Positions 9,494 through 17,026 of a stretch of 64,000 nt of DNA are shown here, one piece after another. The notes beneath the pieces were generated by a model. It was given only the letters and a program-made list of their open reading frames with translations, was not told the DNA's origin and did not search any database. How positions within the stretch are numbered: position 1 is the stretch's first letter; each line of letters begins with the position of its first letter. A program made the position numbers and the translations under genes. The stretch comes from JAJISK01 sp046759185 (lineage in GTDB: Archaea > Thermoplasmatota > Thermoplasmata > RBG-16-68-12 > JAJISG01): contig JBHIBO010000003.1 of the NCBI GenBank assembly GCA_046759185.1, positions 24,319 through 88,318 of the forward strand, in the 5' to 3' direction.

Positions 9494-9890
9494 GTTTCGA
9501 CGAAGTCTTCGACGTGAGCGACCGGGTGCGAAGGTTCTGGAAAACGGGCGTCTGGTTCATGATTGCCGCCGCGCTCGGCAGCGCGGGGATGGCGATGTAC
9601 ATGAGGCTTGTGTCGGCTGTCGATCTATGGCTGAAGCTGCTCTTCGTCCTCGGAAACAGGGGCATCCTAGGCTGGGCGATCTGGAAGATGAACCTATGGA
9701 GAAGGACCGACCGATTGAAGGAGGTCGCCGCGGGGGCATCCTGGCCCTGCAGGCCGTGTTCGGAATCGCCATTGTAACCCTTCTTGCCGGTCAGCCCTCG
9801 TGGTTCTCGTTCATGTACCTGGGGGGAACGTTTCTCGTGTTCGCGATGACGCTCTCGGATCTATGGCCGTGGCGCAAGCCGAGTGTCTAA
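9490..9890 (+). CDS. Small polytopic membrane protein, apparently frameshifted
   Basis: Begins at ATG 9490, overlapping the previous stop. The first frame encodes two membrane helices (TGVWFMIAAALGSAGMAM and LWLKLLFVLGNRGILGWAIW) and then runs into a Cys/Ser/Pro-rich tail that stops at 9777. The +2 frame takes over with two more helices (ILALQAVFGIAIVTLLAG and FSFMYLGGTFLVFAMTL) and stops at 9890. Adding one G to the G5 run at 9732-9736 joins the two into one four-helix protein of about 133 residues. The alternative is two overlapping genes, the second starting at ATG 9696. Function unknown; position between Acs and an AmiS/UreI-type channel suggests a membrane role linked to organic acids. 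Confidence 0.5.
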
Positions 9891-9943
9891 GATCTTTGTG
9901 ACTTGCGTCGGCTCCGACAACCGAAAGGGTTTTGGGGGGGTGG

Positions 9944-9950
9944 TTTATAG
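9944..9950 (+). promoter_or_regulatory. TATA-like box for the AmiS/UreI-type gene
   Basis: TTTATAG is centred 24 bases upstream of GTG 9971, the spacing expected for an archaeal promoter that transcribes from the start codon itself. This supports GTG 9971 as a leaderless start over an upstream in-frame ATG at 9932. Confidence 0.5.
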
Positions 9951-9970
9951 ACCGGCCGGGGGAGTTCAAG

Positions 9971-10531
9971 GTGGCTGTCGACGTAGTTTTGGCTTTGCAG
10001 GCAACTGTCCTCATGTTTTACGGAGTGAATTTCTTCGTCCTGGGGATGGTCCTGCTGGGGTACGGGGAATTGAAGGACGCGGGTCCGATCTTCCTTGCCG
10101 CTGGGGGGATAAACGGGATCATCGCCCTCGTCCTCTTCAACGAGCAGTTCGCGGCCGGGTCGGGGACTTTCGTCATCGTCGCTTTCCTCCTGCTCGTCTT
10201 TGCGATCACGTGGCTCGCCGCAGGAACCGTCGCGATCATGGGCGCCGGCGCCAAACCCATTGGCAGCCTGGGCATATTCTTCGGGCTGGCCATGATCCCC
10301 TTCGCTGTGTTCCTCGTCCAGGGACAGGACGTGCCCAGCTGGGGATGGCTGACGATCAACGTGGTTTCGTGGATTTGGGTGTTCTTTACCCTGCCACTCG
10401 CCTTCGTGTTCAACGTAATCAGCGCGAAGGTCGCGGGCTGGAGCTTCATCATCCAGGCGTTCTACACCCTCTGGATTCCGGCGGCTCTGCTGATGGCGGG
10501 CGTCGTCGCCCCCCCTCTGCTAGGGATCTGA
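9971..10531 (+). CDS. AmiS/UreI-family-like membrane transport protein
   Basis: 186 residues with six predicted membrane helices and short loops, the size and topology of AmiS/UreI channels, which conduct urea or short amides. The N-terminal helix (ATVLMFYGVNFFVLGMVLLGYG) and the internal Gly-rich helix ends fit that family. The start at GTG 9971 has both a GGGGAG sequence six bases upstream and a TATA box 24 bases upstream. It lies between two acyl-CoA synthetase genes, so a role in uptake of acetate or a related small molecule is a reasonable inference. Amide or urea transport remains possible, but no amidase or urease is visible in the window. Confidence 0.6.
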   Translation: MAVDVVLALQATVLMFYGVNFFVLGMVLLGYGELKDAGPIFLAAGGINGIIALVLFNEQFAAGSGTFVIVAFLLLVFAITWLAAGTVAIMGAGAKPIGSLGIFFGLAMIPFAVFLVQGQDVPSWGWLTINVVSWIWVFFTLPLAFVFNVISAKVAGWSFIIQAFYTLWIPAALLMAGVVAPPLLGI

Positions 10532-10766
10532 AGCTTCGGATTCCGTAAGACGGCGGCCCCGCGGCACTGAATGCGCTCGCCCGGAAGCATGACGCTCCCC
10601 CCTTCCACTCCAGGGTCACCCGCGGTCCTCCAGGAGGCCCGTCATAGCTAAATAACGGCGCTAGTTCCTCGAAGGGCATCCACGGGCGAGCGTGGGCGTC
10701 GTCACCGTCACGCTTTGCGGGCCTATGGGCACCAAGCACGGGGGACACCACGAGAGGAGCGGAAGC

Positions 10767-12400
10767 ATGAAGGGTTTGATGATGGATTTTCAGCTGACCC
10801 TGCCCCCTCTTCTGAAGCGGGCGGGAACGTACTTCGGCTCGGTTGAAATCGCCAGCAGGCTGCCCGACAGGTCCTATCACCGGTACACCTACGGGGACTT
10901 TCATGACCGGGCCCTTGGATTGGCCGCCGGCCTGACCGAAGCGGGCTTGAGGCGAGGAGATCGGGTGGGAACCCTGATGTGGAACCACTACGCTCACCTG
11001 GAGGCATACTTTGGCATCCCCTCGGCCGGCTTCGTGGTCCACACCCTCAACCTGCGGCTGCACCCCTCGGAGATCGCCTACATCGTCAACCATGCGGAGG
11101 ACAGGATCCTCATCATCGACGACGTCCTCCTTCCGTTGTACGACCGGTTCAAGGATGAGGTCGAGCCGGAAGAGGTCCTCGTGGTCCCCCTGACGGGGAA
11201 GCCCGTGCCGGATCGGTACACGAGCTACGAGGCATTCATCAACCGAGAGGACGGGGAGTTTGTGTCCCCGGAGCTACGAGAGGACGAGGCCGCCGGCATG
11301 TGCTACACCTCGGGGACGACCGGGCGGCCGAAGGGGGTACTCTTCTCCCACCGAGCCATCGTCCTCCACTCCTTCGCCTCTGCCATGGCCGTCACCCTTG
11401 GCCTAGGACAAGACGACGTGATCTGCCCGGTGGTCCCCATGTTCCACGCCAACGCCTGGGGGATCCCCTTCACTTCGACGATGATCGGGGCCCAACAGGT
11501 CTTCCCCGGCCCCCACCTCGATCCCGTTGGCCTGCTGGAACTCCTCTCCCATGAGCAGGTTACCCTCAGCGCGGGCGTCCCGACGCTGTGGATTGGAATG
11601 CTGAACGAGCTGGAGAAGGACGCGAGCCGGTGGGACCTCTCCTCGCTGCATACGCTCGTGGTGGGAGGCGCCGCGGCGCCCGAGGCCCTCATCCGGGGCT
11701 TCGACCGCCACGGTATCACGGTCCTGCACGCGTGGGGCATGACGGAGATGGCGCCCCTGGGGACGGTCTCGCACCTAAAGAGCTACCTGCGGGACCTGTC
11801 CAAGGAGGAGGAATACGGGTACCGAATGAAGCAGGGCCTGCCCGTCCCCTTCGTGGAGGCGCGCGTCAGGACTGTGGAGGAAGGGAAGGAGGTGCCCTGG
11901 GACGGCCAGACCATGGGCGAGCTCCAGGTCAGGGGACCGTGGATTGCGGAGGCCTACTACCGGAGGCCCGACTTCGCAGACAGCTGGACCGAAGACGGCT
12001 GGCTCCGGACGGGGGACGTCGTGACCGTGGACGGGGAGGGTTACGTCCTGATCACAGACCGGACGAAGGATCTCGTTCGGTCGGGGGGGAGTGGATTGGC
12101 TCCGTCGCCCTGGAGAACGCCATGATGGCCCACGCGGCTGTGAGCGAGGCCGCCGTGGTCGCGATCCCGCACCCCAAGTGGGGAGAGAGACCCTTGGCCG
12201 CGGTCGTTCTCAGGGAGGGTCAGAAGGCCGATGCCGATGAGCTTCGCGAGTTCTTGGCGCCCCGTTTCCCCAAGTGGTGGCTACCCGATGCCATCGTGAT
12301 TCGGGAGGATATCCCCAAGACGTCCGTAGGCAAGTTCCTAAAGTCGCAGCTGAGGGAGGAGTACAGGGACTGGAAGTGGGGGGAGGCCGAGGGCGGATGA
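10767..12400 (+). CDS. Medium/long-chain acyl-CoA synthetase, frameshifted near the C-terminus
   Basis: ATP-dependent fatty acid CoA ligase of the FadD/AlkK type. The first frame contains the P-loop YTSGTTGRPKG, the linker motif HAWGMTEM and the hinge DGWLRTGDV, and ends ITDRTKDLVRSGG. It then reads into a short wrong tail that stops at 12125. The neighbouring frame continues exactly where the family expects (GEWIGSVALENAMMAH) through PKTSVGKF, the catalytic Lys motif, to a TGA at 12400. One missing G in the G7 run at 12083-12089 explains the break. The repaired protein would be about 544 residues from ATG 10767, which has GGAGCGGA upstream. The distal part ends in an ATGA overlap with the next gene, so it is still under coding constraint. 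Real pseudogene or sequence error: the latter is favoured. Confidence 0.75.
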
Positions 12401-14304
12401 AAATTCCTTCTCATCTCCGGCGGATGCTAGAGAGGGCCTTGGAGGACACGGAGGCCTTTTGGGCGGAGGCGGCGGAAGAGCTCCATTGGTTTAGAAGGTG
12501 GGACAAGGTCTTCGAGTGGAAGTCCCCCCTCTTCAGATGGTTTCTCGGCGGGCAGACGAACCTGTCCTACAATTGTGTTGACTACCACGTGGAACGGGGG
12601 AGGGGGAATCGAGCAGCAATCGTGTGGGAATCTCCGGAAACGGGAAAGGATCGCATCCTCACTTACAACCTGCTGCTCCGGGAAGTCGAGCGGTTCGCCG
12701 CAGCGCTGAAGGCACTCGGTGTCGGAAAGGGCGACACCGTGACCATTTACCTGCCTGTGATCCCGGAAGCCGCCATCGCCATGCTCGCGACGACCCGGAT
12801 CGGCGCCATCCACTCTGTCGTTTTCGCGGGCTTCGGCTCTCCCGCCCTCGCAGAGAGAATTGTGGACGCCGGCTCTAAAGTGGTGGTCACGGCAGATGTT
12901 GCCTACAGGAAGGGAAAGACCATCCAGCTCAAGGAGACAGTGGACGAGGCTCTTGAGACTCCGAATCCGGTGGAGAAGGTGATCGTGCTCGAGAGGGGCG
13001 TTCAGGAGCCACCAGGGAAGAAGGGGAGGGACCTGTCCTGGGAGGGGGCTTTAGAGCTTGGGAAGAGTGTAACCGCCGATGTTGTGGCAATGGAGGCAAA
13101 TGAGCCGGCCTACATCCTCTACACCTCCGGAACGACGGCTAAACCCAAAGGGACGGTGCACGTCCACGGCGGATACCAGGTCTACATCCATGCCATGGGC
13201 AAATGGGTTTTCGATATGAAAGGCACGGAAACGTGGTGGGCGTCGTCGGATGTCGGTTGGATCGTCGGGCACAGCTACATGATCTACGCCCCGCTCCTCA
13301 TCGGTTGCTCCACCGTGATGTACGAGGGGGTCCCCGATTATCCGTCCCCCGATGCGTGGTGGAGGGTGGTCGAGAAGCACCGGGTCACCAAGATATTCAC
13401 GGCCCCGACGGCCGTCAGGCTACTGATGAAGTACGGGGAAGAATGGCCTAGGAAGCACGACCTGACCTCTTTGAAGGCGGTCGTGTCGGCGGGGGAAGTG
13501 CTCAATCCCGCTGCGGTGGAATGGCTGCAGAAAAAGGTCCTTGATGATGTCGTGCCGGTAATCGATCACATGTGGCAGACCGAAAGCGGGGGCCCCATGG
13601 TGGGCAATCCGTACGGCATTAGTATGTTACCTATCAAGGCCGGCTCGGCGACGATACCCCTTCCCGGCATCGAAGGCGATATCGTCGATAACCAGGGAAA
13701 GTCGCTCCCTCCAGGCACCAAGGGGATCTTCGTGTGCCGCCGACCCTTCCCCGGACTGACCCCGACCCTCTGGAACGATCCGGACAGATACGCCCGTGAC
13801 TACTGGAACAAGATTCCAGACTGCTACTACACGGGTGACGCCGCCCTGAGAGATGAAGATGGGTACGTGTGGTTCCTAGGAAGGGATGATGAAGTCATGA
13901 ACATCGCGGCCCACCGCATTGGCACCATCGAGGTCGAGAACGTGTTGGTGGCGCATCCTGCTGTGACGGAGGCGGCCGTGGTTGGGAAGCCGGACCCCCT
14001 CAAAGGCGAGGTGGCCGTTGCCTTTATGGTCCTCAAGAAGGGCCAGGAGCGGAGCCCACGACTCAAGCAGGAACTGAGGGACCTGGTCAGGGAGGGGATC
14101 GGACCCTTCGTCGTCCTCGAGGACATCCTCTTCGTGAACATGGTGCCAAAGACCAGGAGTGGCAAGATAATGCGGAGGCTAATCAAGGCGTTCATAACCG
14201 AGGGGGAGCTTGGAGACTACTCCACCATAGAGGATGAAGCGTCCCTGGATGAGGTCAGGAGAGCGGTCGAGGGGCTCACCGAAGCCCTCAGAGGGGCGGG
14301 GTAG
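12397..14304 (+). CDS. acs: Second AMP-forming acetyl-CoA synthetase-like enzyme
   Basis: 635 residues from ATG 12397, which overlaps the TGA of the upstream ligase. It has the Acs N-terminal domain (LHWFRRWDKVFEW, NLSYNCVDYH), the P-loop YTSGTTAKPKG with an Ala where Acs1 has Gly-Arg, IDHMWQTESGG, and PKTRSGKIMRR at the C-terminus. It belongs to the acetyl/propionyl/3-hydroxypropionyl-CoA synthetase group. The next gene, an MDR-family reductase, follows after three bases and is surely cotranscribed. Acs-like plus MDR reductase resembles the 3-hydroxypropionyl-CoA synthetase and acryloyl-CoA reductase steps of Sulfolobales, but no dehydratase is adjacent, so propionate or acrylate metabolism is a hypothesis only. 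Confidence 0.85.
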   Translation: MKIPSHLRRMLERALEDTEAFWAEAAEELHWFRRWDKVFEWKSPLFRWFLGGQTNLSYNCVDYHVERGRGNRAAIVWESPETGKDRILTYNLLLREVERFAAALKALGVGKGDTVTIYLPVIPEAAIAMLATTRIGAIHSVVFAGFGSPALAERIVDAGSKVVVTADVAYRKGKTIQLKETVDEALETPNPVEKVIVLERGVQEPPGKKGRDLSWEGALELGKSVTADVVAMEANEPAYILYTSGTTAKPKGTVHVHGGYQVYIHAMGKWVFDMKGTETWWASSDVGWIVGHSYMIYAPLLIGCSTVMYEGVPDYPSPDAWWRVVEKHRVTKIFTAPTAVRLLMKYGEEWPRKHDLTSLKAVVSAGEVLNPAAVEWLQKKVLDDVVPVIDHMWQTESGGPMVGNPYGISMLPIKAGSATIPLPGIEGDIVDNQGKSLPPGTKGIFVCRRPFPGLTPTLWNDPDRYARDYWNKIPDCYYTGDAALRDEDGYVWFLGRDDEVMNIAAHRIGTIEVENVLVAHPAVTEAAVVGKPDPLKGEVAVAFMVLKKGQERSPRLKQELRDLVREGIGPFVVLEDILFVNMVPKTRSGKIMRRLIKAFITEGELGDYSTIEDEASLDEVRRAVEGLTEALRGAG

Positions 14305-14307
14305 GCT

Positions 14308-15351
14308 ATGAGGGCGGTCGTCTTCAGCGAGCACGGCGGGCTCGAGAAGCTCCAGTACACGGAGGTGCTACAGCCGGAGACCTCGGCCATGGAGGTCTTG
14401 ATCCGGGTAAAGGCCTCCGGCTGCAACTACAACGACATATGGGCTCGAACTGGAATGCCTGGGTTGAAAGTGCCCCTACCCCACATATCGGGCAGCGACG
14501 TTTCGGGGGTGGTAGCCGAGGTCGGAGAGGAAGTCTCCAGAGTTAACGTGGGAGACGAGGTCCTCATCCATCCAGGAATTTCGTGTAGGAGTTGCGAATA
14601 CTGCACCTCGGGCAGGGAGTACTTTTGCAGACAGTTTCGGATCTATGGATTTCAGACAGGTCCCTTGGAGGGCGGCCACGCGGAATACGCAAAGCTTCCG
14701 GAGGCGAATGTGCTTCCCAAGCCGGAGAACCTGACCTTTGAAGAGGCTGCGGCCCTTCCCCTCGTCCTCCTGACCGTCTGGCATATGCTCGTAACACGGG
14801 CCGGGGTCAAACCTGGCCATGACGTCCTGGTCCTGGGTGGCGCCGGCGGGGTTGGGAGTACGGCGATCCAGGTGGGGAAGCTCTTCGGAGCGCGGGTAAT
14901 CGCCACGGTCGGAAACGAGGAAAAGCTGGAACTGGCCCGCAAACTCGGGGCAGACGAGGTAATCAATCACTCGGCGCAGAACATCGCCGAGGAGGTGAGA
15001 AAGGCGACCCACAGGCGAGGGGTAGACATCGTCGTGGAACACGTAGGTCAAGCGACGTGGGAGCAAAGCATGAGCAGCCTCGCCTGGGGTGGTACAATCG
15101 TGACATGCGGCGCGACGACGGGGTACGATGCCAGAACGGATCTGAGGTACCTCTTCAACAAACAGCTTAACCTCTTAGGCTCGCATCAAGGCCGCAAAGC
15201 CGAGCTTGTGGAGGCTCTCAGGTTCGTGAAGAGCGGGGAAATAAAACCCGTGATCTCGACCGTCCTGCCCTTATCACAAGCCGCGGAAGCGCAGAGGCAG
15301 ATGGAGCAGAGAGAAGTCATGGGGAAAGTCGTCCTGACCCCCTCACCATAG
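14308..15351 (+). CDS. Zinc-type MDR-family alcohol dehydrogenase / enoyl-CoA reductase-like protein
   Basis: 347 residues. GroES-like domain first, including the structural zinc site SCRSCEYCTSGREYFC at about residues 92-108, then a Rossmann NAD(P)-binding domain with the GGAGGVG fingerprint near 176. The protein lies between zinc-containing alcohol dehydrogenases and the crotonyl/acryloyl-CoA reductases of the MDR superfamily. Translational coupling to the Acs-like gene argues for a CoA-thioester or aldehyde substrate. Alternatives are quinone reductase or secondary alcohol dehydrogenase; sequence alone does not decide. Confidence 0.75.
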   Translation: MRAVVFSEHGGLEKLQYTEVLQPETSAMEVLIRVKASGCNYNDIWARTGMPGLKVPLPHISGSDVSGVVAEVGEEVSRVNVGDEVLIHPGISCRSCEYCTSGREYFCRQFRIYGFQTGPLEGGHAEYAKLPEANVLPKPENLTFEEAAALPLVLLTVWHMLVTRAGVKPGHDVLVLGGAGGVGSTAIQVGKLFGARVIATVGNEEKLELARKLGADEVINHSAQNIAEEVRKATHRRGVDIVVEHVGQATWEQSMSSLAWGGTIVTCGATTGYDARTDLRYLFNKQLNLLGSHQGRKAELVEALRFVKSGEIKPVISTVLPLSQAAEAQRQMEQREVMGKVVLTPSP

Positions 15352-15569
15352 GTTCAGTTTCAGCAGGTTTCATCGCAAGACACCTAGGAGATTGGAGCTA
15401 CCCTCAGTTTTGCAGCATAAGCCCTCCAGCGCGTCAATGCAACGCCGATAACACCATCTCAATACCCTGACCGCCATGGTCCCACACTTCGCCCGGTCCA
15501 GACTAGGTGGGCGGCTTGGTCAGCCCTAGAAGGCGGTAGAGGGGGGAGTCCTCAGACAATCTACAAAGG

Positions 15570-15577
15570 TATTTATT
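15570..15577 (+). promoter_or_regulatory. TATA-like box for the form II coxMSL set
   Basis: TATTTATT in an otherwise GC-rich 265-base gap, 44 bases before ATG 15618. A start near 15600 would leave a short leader containing AAGGAG. The rest of the 15352-15617 gap shows no gene or clear structure. Confidence 0.45.
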
Positions 15578-15617
15578 CAGATATTTGCTACACGCCAGCC
15601 CTGGGGGAAGGAGCTTG

Positions 15618-16493
15618 ATGCCTGCAAGGTTTGACTACTATGCGCCTACCTCGCTCAGCGAGGCTGTCGAGCTTTTGGAACGCCACGACGACAAGGCGAG
15701 GGTCCTGGCTGGGGGCCAGAGCCTCGTCCCCCTGATGAAGCTCCGGGTCGGCGAGCCGCTCGGCGTTCTCGTTGATCTCAATCGAATCGAAGACCTGGGA
15801 TACGTGAAGGAGGAGGATGGTGCCCTCCGCATCGGGGCCCTGGCACGCCATCGTGACTTGGAAAACTCGGACATCATCCAAGGTCGTTACCCCCTACTGG
15901 CCGACGCCGCGGGGACCATCGGCGACCTCCAGATCCGCAACCTAGGAACCCCCGCCGGGTCCTTGGCCCATGCCGACCCCGCCTCCGACTGGGGAGCGGC
16001 CTTCCTGGCGTTTGAGAGCGAGGTCACCGCCACCTCTGCAAAGGGGGTTCGGACCATCTCGCTGGATGACTTCTTCGTGGACACCTTCGCCACCGCCTTG
16101 GAGCCCGGCGAGGTTCTCACGGAGATTCGGGTTCCCTCTGTAGGGAACGGTTCCGGCGGAAGCTATCAGAAGCTCAAGAGGAAGGCGGGGGACTTCGCCA
16201 CCGTCGGAGTGGCCGCACAGCTGCAGCTCGATGGGGGTGGGACTGTGAGCCAGGCGAGACTTGCCCTGACGGCGGTGGGAGCGACGCCCTTCCGCGCCCA
16301 GGATGGGGAGGACCGCCTGCGGGACGGTCCGGCGGACGAGGCGGCCGTGGCCGAGGCGGCCGGCCTGGCGGCCCAGGCGGCCGAGCCCACAGACGATCTC
16401 CGAGGATCCTCGGAATACAAGCGGGCCATGGTGGAGGTCTTCACCCGGCGTGCGTTGGAGACCGCGCTGGAAAGGGCGAGAGGAGGATCCTGA
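15618..16493 (+). CDS. Molybdenum hydroxylase FAD subunit (CoxM-like), form II set
   Basis: 291 residues, the normal length for CoxM/CutM. It would pass electrons from the 2Fe-2S subunit through FAD to a quinone or other acceptor. The first FAD loop reads AGGQSLVPLMKLR near residue 40. The second reads TPAGSLAHADPASD, where most family members have T-I/V-G-G-N, so the pyrophosphate-binding loop is atypical. ATG 15618 is preceded by GGAAGGAG. The order M-S-L, with short gaps, marks one operon. Substrate unknown, as for its large subunit. Confidence 0.85.
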   Translation: MPARFDYYAPTSLSEAVELLERHDDKARVLAGGQSLVPLMKLRVGEPLGVLVDLNRIEDLGYVKEEDGALRIGALARHRDLENSDIIQGRYPLLADAAGTIGDLQIRNLGTPAGSLAHADPASDWGAAFLAFESEVTATSAKGVRTISLDDFFVDTFATALEPGEVLTEIRVPSVGNGSGGSYQKLKRKAGDFATVGVAAQLQLDGGGTVSQARLALTAVGATPFRAQDGEDRLRDGPADEAAVAEAAGLAAQAAEPTDDLRGSSEYKRAMVEVFTRRALETALERARGGS

Positions 16494-16536
16494 TTATGAG
16501 CGAAGAGTTTCTTGGCTGGACTGGGAGGGAGAGGTG

Positions 16537-17022
16537 ATGGAGGGAGAACCGAAGCTGCATCACGTCGCGCTGACCGTAAATGACGAGCGCCGCGAGGGAG
16601 ACGTCGAGGCCCGTGTCCTACTGGTGGACTTCCTGCGCGACCAGCTGCGTCTCACGGGCGCCCACGTCGGCTGCGACACAGGCCACTGCGGGGCGTGCAC
16701 CGTGGTCGTAAACGGTCGCGCGATCAAGGCCTGTTCCATGTTCGCCGTCCAGGCCGACGGCGCTGAGGTGCTCACCATCGAAGGCCTGGCCTCCGACGGG
16801 GAGCTGCATCCGCTTCAGAGGTCCTTCTCGGAGCACCACGGGTTGCAGTGTGGCTTCTGCACGCCCGGCCTCATCATGACGGCCTACGAACTCTTGGAGC
16901 GGAATCCCGATCCCACGGAAGCACAGGTTCGCGAGGGGATATCGGGCAACATGTGTCGATGCACCGGCTATGTGAACGTCGTGAAGGCCGTCCTTGCGAC
17001 GGCGGGAGCGAAGGAGGGATAA
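16537..17022 (+). CDS. Molybdenum hydroxylase 2Fe-2S subunit (CoxS-like), form II set
   Basis: 161 residues from ATG 16537, preceded by GGGAGGGAGAGG. The N-terminal plant-ferredoxin-type cluster ligands are Cys 46, 51, 54 and 66 (GCDTGHCGAC). The C-terminal helical-domain cluster ligands are Cys 104, 107, 139 and 141 (CGFCTPG and CRCTGY). Both clusters are complete, so the subunit should be functional in electron transfer from the molybdenum centre to FAD. It lies between its CoxM and CoxL partners. Confidence 0.9.
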   Translation: MEGEPKLHHVALTVNDERREGDVEARVLLVDFLRDQLRLTGAHVGCDTGHCGACTVVVNGRAIKACSMFAVQADGAEVLTIEGLASDGELHPLQRSFSEHHGLQCGFCTPGLIMTAYELLERNPDPTEAQVREGISGNMCRCTGYVNVVKAVLATAGAKEG

Positions 17023-17026
17023 GGCG

